Below the pieces are notes generated by a model, which searched no databases, had not been told where the DNA came from, and worked only from the letters and a program-made list of their open reading frames with translations. A stretch of 64,000 bases of DNA, from contig NZ_AP022583.1 in NCBI RefSeq assembly GCF_010731635.1, positions 4,526,001 through 4,590,000 of the forward strand. Direction: 5' to 3'. How positions within the stretch are numbered: the stretch's first letter is position 1; each line of letters starts with the position of its first letter. This document shows, in pieces, positions 10,220 through 19,877 of the stretch. Both the position numbers and the translations under genes were made by a program. Source of the DNA: Mycobacterium noviomagense. GTDB taxonomy: Bacteria; Actinomycetota; Actinomycetes; Mycobacteriales; Mycobacteriaceae.

Positions 10220-10578
10220 GGGAACACCCGCCTTCCGTACTCGATCCCGGTCACAACATGCACACAGAGGGACACCGCAGATGCGGGTCGAGCGGCGACA
10301 TTGCCCTCACACGTTGAGCTTTGGCACTGGCCGACGTATGCCCGCCGAGGCGGGAAAGCCACTTGGGACCACCCCTTAAGCCGGGGAGATCTGTCCTGAT
10401 CTTGGGCGTCTCTCGACGTCGTCAGATCAGTGGCCTATGTTCGTCCAGGAGCCTCGCCTAACGAGGTGCTCCCGCAAGGTAGCACCGATTTCAGCGTTCG
10501 GCAACACTGTGGCAACACTGTCCGGGCTGCGGCCAAAGCCGTTGGTGTTGTTCGGGTCCCGCGTCGCGGCCGAACCGG
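10220..10578. other. Gene-free interval between NADAR gene and cpsY
   Basis: No credible coding frame in 359 bp. It holds a perfect 7-bp inverted repeat CTGATCT/AGATCAG (10396-10402, 10424-10430). An imperfect GC hairpin GGAGCCTCG...CGAGGTGCTCC lies at about 10449-10473 and could end the NADAR transcript. A tandem 11-bp duplication of GGCAACACTGT occurs at 10500-10521. No tRNA, integrase or transposase is present. Confidence 0.6.
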
Positions 10579-11049
10579 TCACCGATGCCGCGCCGCCAGC
10601 CGTAACCGCACGGCCATCAGGATGACACCGAGCGCGTTTCCGCCGGGGATGTCGCAATGGTCGTCACACCGGCAGGACCCCCACACCTGATCATGCCAGG
10701 TGTTTCCTTCCACCAGCAGTACGCCGTGGGTGTCCAGGAGCCGGCGAGCCAAGCCGGGGTTGTTATCGAACTTGGCGCTGACCACCTCTTCCATCGCCGC
10801 GAATTTGCCGCCGGCTTCCCAGCCCTCGACCAGCGGCGCGGCACGCCCGATCTGCTTGGCGCGTGCCGGATCATCGGTGTCACGAATGGCCGCAACCGCC
10901 GCAGGGTCGCGCGTCTTCGCCGCGGCGAAGGCATGTTCGCTGGTTGGATACAGCCAGCCCCGATGCGGGGTGGGCGCAGGTGCGAAGTTCGACAAGAACA
11001 GGTACTGCCCCGCGAAGGAGTCGATTATCGGGATATGCAGCGCGTTCAT
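10579..11049 (-). CDS. NADAR-family protein (YbiA-like, DUF1768)
   Basis: NADAR proteins are small enzymes of NAD/ADP-ribose and riboflavin chemistry: YbiA is an N-glycosidase acting on riboflavin intermediates, and others remove ADP-ribose from nucleic acids. The 156 residues match the family length. Motifs are FLSNFAP (17-23), YPTSEHAFAAAKT (34-46), EGNTWHDQVWG (113-123) and GGNALGVILMAVR (135-147). A GGAGGT Shine-Dalgarno lies 7 nt before ATG 11049. It is 98 bp upstream of cpsY's side and downstream of prcA on the same strand. In M. tuberculosis this position holds unrelated genes. It could belong to a phage or defence remnant; substrate unknown. Confidence 0.85.
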   Translation of the reverse strand: MNALHIPIIDSFAGQYLFLSNFAPAPTPHRGWLYPTSEHAFAAAKTRDPAAVAAIRDTDDPARAKQIGRAAPLVEGWEAGGKFAAMEEVVSAKFDNNPGLARRLLDTHGVLLVEGNTWHDQVWGSCRCDDHCDIPGGNALGVILMAVRLRLAARHR

Positions 11050-11146
11050 CGGGCGACCTCCGCAGCTTGCAATCCTGTCCTGTGGGCCAAGCTACGCGAC
11101 CCGCCGAATACGCGTCACGCGAAGTGCGCGACGTTCAATCGGCGGG

Positions 11147-11893
11147 CTACTTCGACGACTTGCCGTCAGCCGAGCCAGAAGCCTCGGGTTTGGGCAGCAG
11201 CGCTTCCAGCGCCGCGCCGGTGATCCGCCGAAACGCCCGTCGCGGCCGGTTCTGGTCGAGGATCGCGACTTCCAGGGTCGACACACCCAAGGCCGGCTGG
11301 TCGCCCGAGCCGTTGCCGCTGCCCGCCCGCAGCGCCTCGACGGCGATCCGCACCGCGTCGGCCAGGTCGGCGTTTTCGGTGTAGGAATCCTTGAGCGCGT
11401 TGGCGATCGGCTCGGTTGTGCCACCCATGACGACGTAGTGCGGCTCGTCGTTGATCGACCCGTCGTAGGTGATCCGGTACAGCTCAGGGGGTTTGGATTC
11501 GCCGTAGTGCGCCACCTCGGCCACGCACAGCTCGACCTCATACGGCTTGGCCTGCTCGGTGAAGATGGTGCCCAGGGTCTGCGCGTACACGTTGGCCAGC
11601 TGTCGGCCGGTGACGTCGCGGCGGTCGTAGGCGTAGCCGCGGGTGTCGGCGAACTGGATGCCGCCGCGGCGCAGGTTGTCGAATTCGTTGAACTTACCCG
11701 CGGCCGCGAAGCCGACCCGGTCGTAGAGCTCGCTGATCTTCTGCAGCGAGCGCGACGGGTTTTCGGCGACGAACAACACACCGCCCGCGTAGGCCAGCGC
11801 CACCACGCTGCGGCCCCGGGCGATGCCCTTGCGGGCGAGCTCGCTGCGCTCGCGCATCGCCTGCTCGGGCGAAATGAAATACGGGAAGCTCAC
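11147..11893 (-). CDS. prcA: 20S proteasome alpha subunit PrcA
   Basis: Forms the outer heptameric gating rings of the mycobacterial 20S proteasome. It has 248 residues, the family length. The N-terminal gating segment [20 protein letters not shown] is typical of actinobacterial alpha subunits, followed by the Ntn-fold core ([20 protein letters not shown]). The C-terminus is Ser/Lys-rich. The start overlaps the prcB stop by 4 nt (11890-11893), which probably couples synthesis of the two subunits. Confidence 0.98.
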   Translation of the reverse strand: MSFPYFISPEQAMRERSELARKGIARGRSVVALAYAGGVLFVAENPSRSLQKISELYDRVGFAAAGKFNEFDNLRRGGIQFADTRGYAYDRRDVTGRQLANVYAQTLGTIFTEQAKPYEVELCVAEVAHYGESKPPELYRITYDGSINDEPHYVVMGGTTEPIANALKDSYTENADLADAVRIAVEALRAGSGNGSGDQPALGVSTLEVAILDQNRPRRAFRRITGAALEALLPKPEASGSADGKSSK

Positions 11894-12786
11894 TTCTCAC
11901 CCGCTTGCGCGTCCGGGCCGAAAGTGTCGGCGCGCGACCGGCTTTCGATGACCTCGCGGGCCAGCTCGGCGATGCGCTCCTCGGGCACGTCGACGGCGCC
12001 CTCGGGTCCGATGTTGACCGCCGTGGGGAAGATGCCGCGAACCAGATCCGGCCCGCCGGTGGCGGAGTCGTCGTCGGCGGCGTCGTAGAGCGCCTCCACC
12101 GCCACCCGCAGCGCCGAATCGGCGTCGGTGACCTGCGAGTAGAGCTTTTTCATCGACGATTTGGCGAAGATCGAACCCGACCCCACCGCCTGGTAGCCCT
12201 CTTCTTCGATGTTCCAGCCTCCAGCGGCGTCGAACGACACGATGCGGCCGGCCTTTTGTGGATCAGGATCGTCGATGTCGAGGCCGGCGAGCAGCGGCAG
12301 CGCGACCAACCCCTGCATGGCCGCGCCGAGGTTGCCGCGGACCATGATCGCCAGGCGGTTGACTTTGCCGTTGAAGGTGAGCGGGACGCCTTCCAACTTT
12401 TCGTAGTGTTCGAGTTCGACGGCGTAGAGCCGGGCGAACTCGACCGCGATGGCGGCAGTGCCGGCGATGCCCGTCGCGGTGTAGTCGTCGGTGATGTAGA
12501 CCTTCTTGATGTCGCGCCCGGCGATCATGTTGCCCTGGGTGGATCGGCGGTCACCGGCCATGACCGCACCACCGGGGTATTTGAGCGCGACGATCGTTGT
12601 CCCATGCGGCAGCTGGTGACTGGGCGCACCGGTTCCGACGGGCTCGGGGGCGCCGGCGGAGACCGGCAATAGCTCCGGCGCCTGGCGGCGCAGGAAGTCG
12701 GCGAACGAGGACAGATCTACGGGGCTAGCGGGGACTCCGGGAAGTGCTGAATTCGTGACAAGGCGATCGCGGAACGGCCAGGTCAC
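11890..12786 (-). CDS. prcB: 20S proteasome beta subunit PrcB
   Basis: Catalytic inner-ring subunit, an N-terminal nucleophile threonine protease made as a precursor. The 298 residues include a propeptide of about 62 residues ending HQLPHG, followed by the mature start [11 protein letters not shown], so the nucleophile is Thr63 (codon near 12600). The M. tuberculosis propeptide is 57 residues by memory. Conserved downstream segments include [10 protein letters not shown] and [21 protein letters not shown]. It overlaps both neighbours by 4 nt (pup upstream, prcA downstream), giving a tight pup-prcB-prcA operon. Confidence 0.98.
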   Translation of the reverse strand: MTWPFRDRLVTNSALPGVPASPVDLSSFADFLRRQAPELLPVSAGAPEPVGTGAPSHQLPHGTTIVALKYPGGAVMAGDRRSTQGNMIAGRDIKKVYITDDYTATGIAGTAAIAVEFARLYAVELEHYEKLEGVPLTFNGKVNRLAIMVRGNLGAAMQGLVALPLLAGLDIDDPDPQKAGRIVSFDAAGGWNIEEEGYQAVGSGSIFAKSSMKKLYSQVTDADSALRVAVEALYDAADDDSATGGPDLVRGIFPTAVNIGPEGAVDVPEERIAELAREVIESRSRADTFGPDAQAGEK

Positions 12787-12977
12787 TGTCCGCCCTTTTG
12801 GACGTACGCGCGCACGAAGTCCTCGGCGTTCTCCTCGAGAACGTCGTCGATCTCGTCGAGCAGATCGTCGGTTTCCTCGGTCAGCTTTTCGCGACGCTCC
12901 TGGCCCGCGGCGTTGCTGCCGGTGAGGTCGTCGTCATCGCCGCCGCCACCGCCACGCTTGGTCTGCTCCTGAGCCAT
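12783..12977 (-). CDS. pup: Prokaryotic ubiquitin-like protein Pup
   Basis: The 64-residue, intrinsically disordered protein tag that PafA conjugates to lysines and Mpa recognises. It starts [17 protein letters not shown], has the Mpa-binding coiled-coil part [18 protein letters not shown], and ends KGGQ. The terminal Gln must be deamidated by Dop before ligation. ATG 12977 was chosen over one 7 codons upstream because it gives the exact family length and has AGGAGG 6 nt before it. Its stop overlaps the prcB start by 4 nt. Confidence 0.98.
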   Translation of the reverse strand: MAQEQTKRGGGGGDDDDLTGSNAAGQERREKLTEETDDLLDEIDDVLEENAEDFVRAYVQKGGQ

Positions 12978-13071
12978 CGCTGCCTCCTGCTTCGTCATCG
13001 GCGCCGCATCACGCCGGCGCCGGTTCCTCTACCCTACCGGTCCACGCCGACCTTTCCTTCCGTAACGAAGC

Positions 13072-14568
13072 TCACGTCGTCAGTTGTTCCACCAGTTCAC
13101 CCGCACTGTCGACCGAATCCAGCAACGCCCCGACGTGCGCCTTGCTGCCACGCAGCGGCTCGAGCGTGGGAATGCGCACCAGCGAGTCGCCGCCCAGGTC
13201 GAAGATCACCGAGTCCCAGCTGGCGGCGGCGATGTCGGCGCCGAATCGGCGCAGGCACTCGCCGCGGAAGTAGGCGCGGGTGTCGGTGGGCGGGTTCTCC
13301 ACCGCGTTGAGCACCTGTTGTTCGGTGACCAGCCGCTTCATCGAGCCGCGGGCGACCAGGCGGTTGTAGAGGCCCTTGTCCAACCGGACGTCGGAGTACT
13401 GCAGGTCGACCAGATGCAGCCGCGGGGCCGACCAGTTGAGGTTCTCCCGCTGGCGGAACCCTTCGAGCAGGCGCAGCTTGGCCGGCCAGTCCAGCAGCTC
13501 GGCGCACTCCATCGGATCGCGCTCGAGCAGGTCGAGTACGTGCGCCCAGGTTTCCACGATGTCGTTAGCGCGCGGGTCGGGGTCGCGGGAGTCGACCAGC
13601 TTCGCCACCCGGTCCAGGTAAATCCGTTGGAGGGCAAGCCCGGTCAGTTCCCGGCCGTCGGCCAGCGCCACCGTGGCCCGCAGCGACGGGTCGCGGCTGA
13701 TGGTGTGCACGGCGTGCACCGGGCGCGCGAGCGCCAGATCGCTTAAGTCGATGCCCTCTTCGATCAGGTCGAGCACCAGCGCCGTGGTACCGAGTTTCAG
13801 GTATGTCGATGTCTCGGCGAGGTTGGCGTCGCCGATGATGACATGCAGTCGCCGGTATCGGTCGGCGTCGGCGTGGGGCTCGTCGCGGGTATTGATGATG
13901 CCGCGTTTGAGCGTGGTTTCCAGGCCGACCTCGACCTCGATGTAGTCGGCGCGCTGCGCGAGCTGAAACCCGGGTTCGTCGCCCGCGGGGCCGATGCCCA
14001 CCCGGCCTTGGCCGGTGATCACCTGGCGGGACACCAGAAACGGGGTCAGACCCACGATGACGGCCGAGAACGGGGTCTGGCGGCTCATCAGGTAGTTCTC
14101 GTGCGACCCGTAGGAGGCGCCCTTGCCGTCGACGTTGTTTTTGTACAGCTGCAGCCTCACCGCCCCGGGCACGCTGGCGACGTGGCGGGCGGCCGCCTCC
14201 ATCACCCGCTCCCCGGCCTTGTCCCAGATGACCGCGTCCAGCGGGTCGGTGCATTCGGGCGCGGAGTATTCGGGGTGTGCGTGGTCGACGTAGAGTCGCG
14301 CCCCGTTGGTCAAGATCATGTTGGCGGCGCCGACCTCGTCGGCGTCGACCACCGGCGGCGGGCCGGCTGAGCGGCTCAGGTCAAACCCGCGGGCATCACG
14401 CAGCGGTGATTCCACCTCGTAGTCCCAGCGGGTGCGCTTGGCGCGCTGAATGCCGGCGGCCGCCGCGTAGGCCAGCACCGCCTGGGTCGAGGTGAGGATC
14501 GGGTTCGCGGTCGGGTCCGACGGCGACGAGATGCCGTACTCGACCTCCGTCCCGATAATCCTTTGCAT
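13072..14568 (-). CDS. dop: Pup deamidase/depupylase Dop
   Basis: Deamidates the C-terminal Gln of Pup and removes Pup from conjugates; homologous to PafA. The 498 residues show [16 protein letters not shown] with the metal/ATP-binding glutamates, the Dop-specific loop in the region [20 protein letters not shown], and [18 protein letters not shown] with the catalytic Asp near residue 94. [18 protein letters not shown] is shared with PafA. ATG 14568 is preceded by TAGGCT at 6 nt, suggesting a leaderless mRNA. It is transcribed toward pup with a 94-bp gap. Confidence 0.97.
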   Translation of the reverse strand: MQRIIGTEVEYGISSPSDPTANPILTSTQAVLAYAAAAGIQRAKRTRWDYEVESPLRDARGFDLSRSAGPPPVVDADEVGAANMILTNGARLYVDHAHPEYSAPECTDPLDAVIWDKAGERVMEAAARHVASVPGAVRLQLYKNNVDGKGASYGSHENYLMSRQTPFSAVIVGLTPFLVSRQVITGQGRVGIGPAGDEPGFQLAQRADYIEVEVGLETTLKRGIINTRDEPHADADRYRRLHVIIGDANLAETSTYLKLGTTALVLDLIEEGIDLSDLALARPVHAVHTISRDPSLRATVALADGRELTGLALQRIYLDRVAKLVDSRDPDPRANDIVETWAHVLDLLERDPMECAELLDWPAKLRLLEGFRQRENLNWSAPRLHLVDLQYSDVRLDKGLYNRLVARGSMKRLVTEQQVLNAVENPPTDTRAYFRGECLRRFGADIAAASWDSVIFDLGGDSLVRIPTLEPLRGSKAHVGALLDSVDSAGELVEQLTT

Positions 14569-14574
14569 GGCTAA

Positions 14575-14580
14575 AGCCTA
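14575..14580 (-). promoter_or_regulatory. Putative -10 box of dop (leaderless)
   Basis: On the minus strand TAGGCT is separated by 6 nt (TTAGCC) from the dop ATG, so transcription would begin at the start codon. The matching -35 region would fall inside the tandem repeat that begins at 14582. Confidence 0.45.
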
Positions 14581-14581
14581 G

Positions 14582-14688
14582 GCGACGGCGAGGATGCGGC
14601 CCGCGAAGCGGGGCGAGGAGGAGCCGCACAATCCAACCCAGCGACGGCGACGATGCGGCCCGCGAAGCGGGGCGAGGAGGAGCCGCAT
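14582..14688. repeat. Two tandem copies of dispersed repeat family B
   Basis: Copies at 14582-14629 and 14641-14688 are spaced by 59 bp and differ at 2 of 48 positions. Each contains GCGACGGCGA-GATGCGGCCC, GAAGCGGGGCGAG and GAGGAGCCGCA. Related single copies lie at 31403-31446 and, inverted, at 36335-36382. They occupy the 218-bp divergent gap between dop and the gene at 14787. Confidence 0.85.
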
Positions 14689-14786
14689 GCCGGACGGCGG
14701 GCCCGGCTACGCCGGGCGCCCGTCGGCAAACGGCGGGCTAAGGCTTTGCTAACGGTGACCGCCGGCATTGACGCATGTGACGCCCA

Positions 14787-15437
14787 ATGACTAACTTCAC
14801 CCTGGTGTCCGCCGAAGCGCTGCGTGAGCCGCTGACCGGGTTGTCCGGGAAGCGCTATGGCGAAGTGCTGCTGGTAACCCCCGGCGAAGCGGGCCCGCAG
14901 GCCAACGTCTACAACAGCTTCCCGCTCAACGACTGCCCCGCCGAACTGTGGTCCAAGCTTGACCCGCAGGCCATCGCGGCGGAGAACGGCGCGGCCGCAG
15001 CGCTGCTCAACGGGCCGCGCTACTGGCTGATGAACAGCATCGAGAAGACGTCCCAGGGTCCGCGGCTGATCAAGAACTTCGGCGGCATCGAGATGCAGCT
15101 GCAGGCCACCGTCTTGCTGACCGCGTTGAACCCGGCGCCCTACACCGCGAATCAGGTCGACCGCAACACGGTCTTCACCTTCGACGCCGGAGAAGAGATA
15201 TACGAACTGCACGACCCCGCTTTCCGACGCTGGGTGATGCAGACCTGGAGCCAGATCGTGGACCCCAACCTGTCGCGCGCGGACTTGCCCAAACTGGGCG
15301 AGCGGCTCAACTTGCCGGAGGGATGGACCTACCAGTCACGAGTGCTGGAGGCCCCTTTGCGCATTGACACCACCACCCACGCCGCGCAGGTTCTGCAGGA
15401 CGACCTGAAAAACAGCTATTCGCTGCTGGCCGACTGA
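14787..15437 (+). CDS. Conserved hypothetical protein, 216 residues
   Basis: I do not recognise this protein. It starts MTNFTLVSAEALREPLTG, has no signal peptide, lipobox or transmembrane segment, and looks like a soluble alpha/beta protein. Segments such as KRYGEVLLVTPGEAGPQ, YWLMNSIEKTSQGPRLI and TVFTFDAGEEIYELHD look structured and not repetitive. GC-rich third positions support it as a real gene. It sits divergent from dop and convergent with mpa, inside the Pup-proteasome locus, where M. tuberculosis has the unrelated Rv2113 and Rv2114 as I recall. No function is inferred. Confidence 0.8.
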   Translation: MTNFTLVSAEALREPLTGLSGKRYGEVLLVTPGEAGPQANVYNSFPLNDCPAELWSKLDPQAIAAENGAAAALLNGPRYWLMNSIEKTSQGPRLIKNFGGIEMQLQATVLLTALNPAPYTANQVDRNTVFTFDAGEEIYELHDPAFRRWVMQTWSQIVDPNLSRADLPKLGERLNLPEGWTYQSRVLEAPLRIDTTTHAAQVLQDDLKNSYSLLAD

Positions 15438-15451
15438 CCCGCCGGCGCCGG

Positions 15452-15519
15452 GTGCGAGCGGGCGCAGTTGTACGGGCTTTGCGGCGTGTCGGTGTACAAA
15501 CACGCGCCCGCTCGCGCAC
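15452..15519. repeat. Dispersed palindromic element, copy A2 (probable bidirectional terminator)
   Basis: Perfect 12-bp inverted repeat GCGAGCGGGCGC (15454-15465) and GCGCCCGCTCGC (15504-15515), with a nested TTGTAC (15468-15473)/GTACAA (15494-15499) pair. It fills the gap between the convergent stops at 15437 and 15530, which fits a two-way terminator. Same family as 2730-2796 and 29171-29241. Confidence 0.75.
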
Positions 15520-15529
15520 GAGGGTGCGC

Positions 15530-17356
15530 CTACAGGTACTGGCCCAGGTTCGACTCGGTGTCGATGGCCCGCGACGCGCTGGAGCTCTTGCCGGTGACCA
15601 GCGTGCGGATGTAGACGATTCGCTCGCCCTTCTTGCCAGAGATCCGCGCCCAGTCATCCGGGTTGGTGGTGTTGGGCAGGTCCTCGTTCTCCGCGAACTC
15701 GTCGACGATCGAATCCAGCAGGTGCTGGATACGCAACCCGGGCTGACCGGTCTCCAGCACCGACTTGATCGCGTTCTTCTTCGCCCGGTCGACGACGTTT
15801 TGGATCATCGCCCCGGAGTTGAAGTCCTTGAAGTACATGACTTCCTTGTCACCGTTGGCGTAAGTGACCTCCAGGAACCGGTTCTCGTCGATCTCGGCGT
15901 ACATCCGCTCGACAACCTTTTCGATCATCGCCTTGATGCAGGCCGAACGGTCGCCGCCGAATTCGGCGAGGTCGTCGGCGTGCAGCGGCAGCTCCTCGGT
16001 GAGGTACTTGGAGAAGATGTCTTGCGCGGCTTCGGCGTCCGGCCGTTCGATCTTGATCTTGACGTCGAGGCGGCCGGGCCGCAGGATCGCGGGGTCGATC
16101 ATGTCCTCCCGATTGGAGGCGCCGATCACGATGACGTTCTCCAGCCCCTCCACCCCGTCGATCTCGGACAGCAGCTGCGGGACCACCGTCGTCTCCACAT
16201 CGGAGGAAACCCCGGTGCCGCGGGTGCGGAAGATCGAGTCCATCTCGTCGAAGAACACGATCACCGGCGTTCCTTCGGAGGCTTTCTCGCGGGCCCGCTG
16301 GAAGATCAACCGGATGTGGCGCTCGGTCTCGCCGACGAACTTGTTAAGCAGCTCGGGGCCCTTGATGTTGAGGAAGTACGACTTGGCTTCCTTGGCGTCG
16401 TCGCCGCGGACCTCGGCCATCTTCTTGGCCAGCGAGTTGGCCACCGCCTTGGCGATCAGCGTCTTGCCGCAGCCCGGCGGTCCGTAAAGCAGCACACCCT
16501 TGGGCGGGCGCAGCGCATACTCCTTGTAGAGCTCCTTGTGCAGGAACGGCAGTTCGACCGCGTCGCGGATCTGCTCGATCTGGCGAGAGAGGCCACCAAT
16601 GTCGTCGTAGCTGACGTCGGGCACCTCCTCCAGCACGAGGTCTTCGACTTCTGCCTTCGGGATGCGCTCGAACGCATAGCCGGCCTTGGTGTCGACCAGC
16701 AACGAGTCGCCGGGACGCAACTTACGCGGTCTCGTGTCGTCGTTCAGGGCGTCCGGAATCCCGTCAGGCAGGTCCTCGGCAACCAGCGGCTCGGCAAGCC
16801 AGACGATGCGTTCCTCGTCCGCGTGGCCGACGACCAGGGCCCGGTGACCGTCGGAAAGAATTTCGCGCAAGGTGGAAATTTCGCCGACCGATTCGAATGT
16901 GCCGGCCTCGACAACGGTCAGGGCTTCATTCAACCGGACGGTTTGGCCCTTCTTTAGGGTGTGGACGTCAATGTTCGGAGAGCACGTCAGTCGCATTTTG
17001 CGGCCGGAGGTGAACACGTCGACCGTGTCGTCGTCGTGGGTTGCCAGCAGCACGCCGTAACCACTGGGCGGCTGGCCCAACCGGTCGACTTCCTCGCGCA
17101 GCGCCAGCAGCTGCTGGCGCGCTTCCTTCAGCGTTTCCATCAGCTTGGAGTTGCGCGCAGCCAGGGAGTCGATACGCGCCTCGAGTTGGTGCACATCACG
17201 GGCTCCGCGGACAGGTCCTTGCGATCCGACAGCGTTGTCGAGTTGCTCTCGAAGCAGGGCGGCTTCGCGCCGCAACTCTTCTAATTCGGCGGCGTCGTCG
17301 CTGGACAACTCTCGTTCCCGAGGGGTTCCGAACATTTCACGCTCTGAGTCACCCAT
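15530..17356 (-). CDS. mpa: Proteasome-associated AAA ATPase Mpa (ARC)
   Basis: Hexameric ATPase that binds Pup on tagged proteins, unfolds them and feeds the 20S proteasome. The 608 residues show an N-terminal coiled coil (about 20-95, [15 protein letters not shown] onward), two OB domains, and one AAA domain with Walker A GPPGCGKT and Walker [13 protein letters not shown]. The C-terminus NLGQYL carries the penultimate Tyr needed to open the PrcA gate. ATG 17356 was preferred over the upstream frame because MGDSERE matches Mpa and AGGAG lies 7 nt before it. It is separated from pup/prcBA by dop and the 14787 gene. Confidence 0.98.
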   Translation of the reverse strand: MGDSEREMFGTPRERELSSDDAAELEELRREAALLREQLDNAVGSQGPVRGARDVHQLEARIDSLAARNSKLMETLKEARQQLLALREEVDRLGQPPSGYGVLLATHDDDTVDVFTSGRKMRLTCSPNIDVHTLKKGQTVRLNEALTVVEAGTFESVGEISTLREILSDGHRALVVGHADEERIVWLAEPLVAEDLPDGIPDALNDDTRPRKLRPGDSLLVDTKAGYAFERIPKAEVEDLVLEEVPDVSYDDIGGLSRQIEQIRDAVELPFLHKELYKEYALRPPKGVLLYGPPGCGKTLIAKAVANSLAKKMAEVRGDDAKEAKSYFLNIKGPELLNKFVGETERHIRLIFQRAREKASEGTPVIVFFDEMDSIFRTRGTGVSSDVETTVVPQLLSEIDGVEGLENVIVIGASNREDMIDPAILRPGRLDVKIKIERPDAEAAQDIFSKYLTEELPLHADDLAEFGGDRSACIKAMIEKVVERMYAEIDENRFLEVTYANGDKEVMYFKDFNSGAMIQNVVDRAKKNAIKSVLETGQPGLRIQHLLDSIVDEFAENEDLPNTTNPDDWARISGKKGERIVYIRTLVTGKSSSASRAIDTESNLGQYL

Positions 17357-17441
17357 GTTGAGCTCCTTTCGCGGCGCCGGAAGTTGGCGCGGCGGATACT
17401 TCAACGCTACCGGCGATTTGGGATTCATGTAGGGATCAAAA

Positions 17442-17470
17442 TTCAACACATAAGTACCCACTGGTAGCCT
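17442..17470 (+). promoter_or_regulatory. Putative sigma-A-type promoter of the MTB12-like gene
   Basis: TTCAAC (17442-17447) and TAGCCT (17465-17470) are spaced by 17 nt, and a GAAAGGA ribosome binding site follows before GTG 17510. Transcription would start near 17477. The -35 is a weak match. Confidence 0.35.
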
Positions 17471-17509
17471 TCGCACCGAATCAGGCCGATCGAAAGGACA
17501 CCCAAAAAC

Positions 17510-18004
17510 GTGAAATCCCTAGCCACAGGCTTGGCGGCCGTCGCCGCAATAGGTGCAGCGGCCGCTGGTGTGACATCGATTGCATCAATAGCCGTGTCGG
17601 CGCCTCACGTGCAGCCGGTCGCCTTCGGCGCGCCGCTGCCGCTCGATCCGGCGGCCGACGTGCCGACCCCCGACCAACTCGTCAGCGTTCTCAACGGCCT
17701 GCAGAACCCCAACGTTCCGTTTGCGAGCAAGAGCAGCCTGGTCGAAGGCGGCGTCGGCGGGGTCGAAGGCCGCATCGCCGACCGGAAGCTGCAAAAAGCG
17801 GCCCAAAACGGTTCGCTCCCGCTGTCGTTCACCGTCGCGAACATTGCGCCGGCGGGACCCGGTGCCGCCTCGGCGGATATCACTGCCTCAGGCCCGAATC
17901 TTGCGCCGACGACCCAGAACATCACATTCGTCAACCAGGGCGGCTGGAAGCTGTCCCGGAGTTCGGCGATGTCGCTGCTGCAGGCCGTGCAGGCCTCGGG
18001 CTGA
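17510..18004 (+). CDS. cfp2: Secreted MTB12-family low-molecular-weight antigen
   Basis: Secreted 164-residue protein resembling M. tuberculosis CFP2/MTB12 (Rv2376c, about 168 residues), an immunodominant culture-filtrate antigen of unknown function. It has an N-terminal Sec signal ([20 protein letters not shown]) with no lipobox. The shared family core follows: [29 protein letters not shown], and [16 protein letters not shown] near the end. GTG start. It is the first gene of an apparent three-gene operon with lppK (14-bp gap) and the DUF503 gene. In M. tuberculosis cfp2 lies elsewhere. Confidence 0.88.
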   Translation: MKSLATGLAAVAAIGAAAAGVTSIASIAVSAPHVQPVAFGAPLPLDPAADVPTPDQLVSVLNGLQNPNVPFASKSSLVEGGVGGVEGRIADRKLQKAAQNGSLPLSFTVANIAPAGPGAASADITASGPNLAPTTQNITFVNQGGWKLSRSSAMSLLQAVQASG

Positions 18005-18018
18005 CCGCTCCTGGATGG

Positions 18019-18579
18019 ATGCGCCGGAAGCTGTTGGTCGTCTTGAGTGCCGCCACCGTTGTGGCGGCACTTGGGCTATCAGGGTGCTCGCATAGCGGGC
18101 GCGGCTCTGCCCCGTCGTCGTCGTCACGTGCAGGGTCGTCATCGGTTGCGTCGACAGCGGTGGCGTCGAGTCCCCCGCCCACTCCGCAGACTCCGCCGCT
18201 GCCCCCACCCGAAGCGCTCACCGACGTGTTGTACCGGCTCGCCGACCCGGCGGTGCCGGGCGCCCAGAAGGTCAACCTCGTCGAAAGCGCGACACCGGAT
18301 AATGCCGCGGCTCTGGAAAAGTTTGCCACCGCATTGGTCGACGGCGGCTACGCGCCTGTGACTTTCAACGCGACAGACCTCGCCTGGTCGGACAAAGATC
18401 CGGCCGATGTGGTGGCCACCGTCAACGTCAGCTCACCGAAACGGGACGCTCCCGGGTTCTCGTTCCCGATGGAGTTCAAGCCCTACCAAAGTGGCTGGCA
18501 GTTGTCGCATCAGACCGCGGACATGCTGCTGGGCTTCGGCAGCCCGCAGACCGCTACGCCGCCCATGCCGACGCCGTAG
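18019..18579 (+). CDS. lppK: Lipoprotein LppK (MTB12-like fold)
   Basis: Exported lipoprotein of 186 residues. The signal peptide ends in the lipobox LGLSGC (Cys about residue 23), and a Ser/Pro-rich linker follows to about residue 65. The globular part PPPEALTDVLYRLADP ... SGWQLSHQTADMLLGFG is paralogous to the preceding MTB12-like protein. It corresponds to Rv2116 by position and sequence. The ATG lies 14 bp after the upstream stop. Molecular function unknown; it probably binds something at the cell envelope. Confidence 0.9.
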   Translation: MRRKLLVVLSAATVVAALGLSGCSHSGRGSAPSSSSRAGSSSVASTAVASSPPPTPQTPPLPPPEALTDVLYRLADPAVPGAQKVNLVESATPDNAAALEKFATALVDGGYAPVTFNATDLAWSDKDPADVVATVNVSSPKRDAPGFSFPMEFKPYQSGWQLSHQTADMLLGFGSPQTATPPMPTP

Positions 18580-18588
18580 TCAACCCGT

Positions 18589-18885
18589 ATGTGGATCGGC
18601 TGGCTCGAATTCGACGTGCTGCTCGGCGACGTGCGCTCACTGAAACAAAAACGCTCGGTGATACGCCCTCTCGTAGCCGAACTGCAGCGCAAGTTCAGCG
18701 TGTCGGCCGGCGAGACCGGGTCGCACGACCTCTACCGGCGGGCCGGCATCGGTGTGGCCATGGTGTCGGGCGATCGCGGCCATGCCGTCGAGGTGCTCGA
18801 CGCCGCCGAACGTTTGGTGGCCGCGCACCCGGAGTTCGAGTTGCTGTCGGTGCGCCGCGGCCTGCATCGCAGCGACGACGACTGA
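18589..18885 (+). CDS. DUF503 family protein (YlxP-like)
   Basis: Small 98-residue cytoplasmic protein. The conserved start MWIGWLEFDVLLGDVRSLKQ and central block SVIRPLVAELQRKFSVS match the DUF503/YlxP family and Rv2117. YlxP relatives often sit near ribosome-maturation genes, but no biochemical activity is established. It is 9 bp downstream of lppK and ends 9 bp before the convergent trmI stop. Confidence 0.9.
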   Translation: MWIGWLEFDVLLGDVRSLKQKRSVIRPLVAELQRKFSVSAGETGSHDLYRRAGIGVAMVSGDRGHAVEVLDAAERLVAAHPEFELLSVRRGLHRSDDD

Positions 18886-18894
18886 CCGAGCTAC

Positions 18895-19743
<849 letters not shown>

Positions 19744-19877
19744 CTAGCGTGCCAGCACACGGGCGGTAACCGGTGCGCGGGGCGCCGAGTGCATCGGGTA
19801 CTTCGGTGATTGCCGGCACCCATTGACGGATTCGCCTTTGCGCCAAGCCGATATCCGGATCAGGCAGACCGTCCGCT

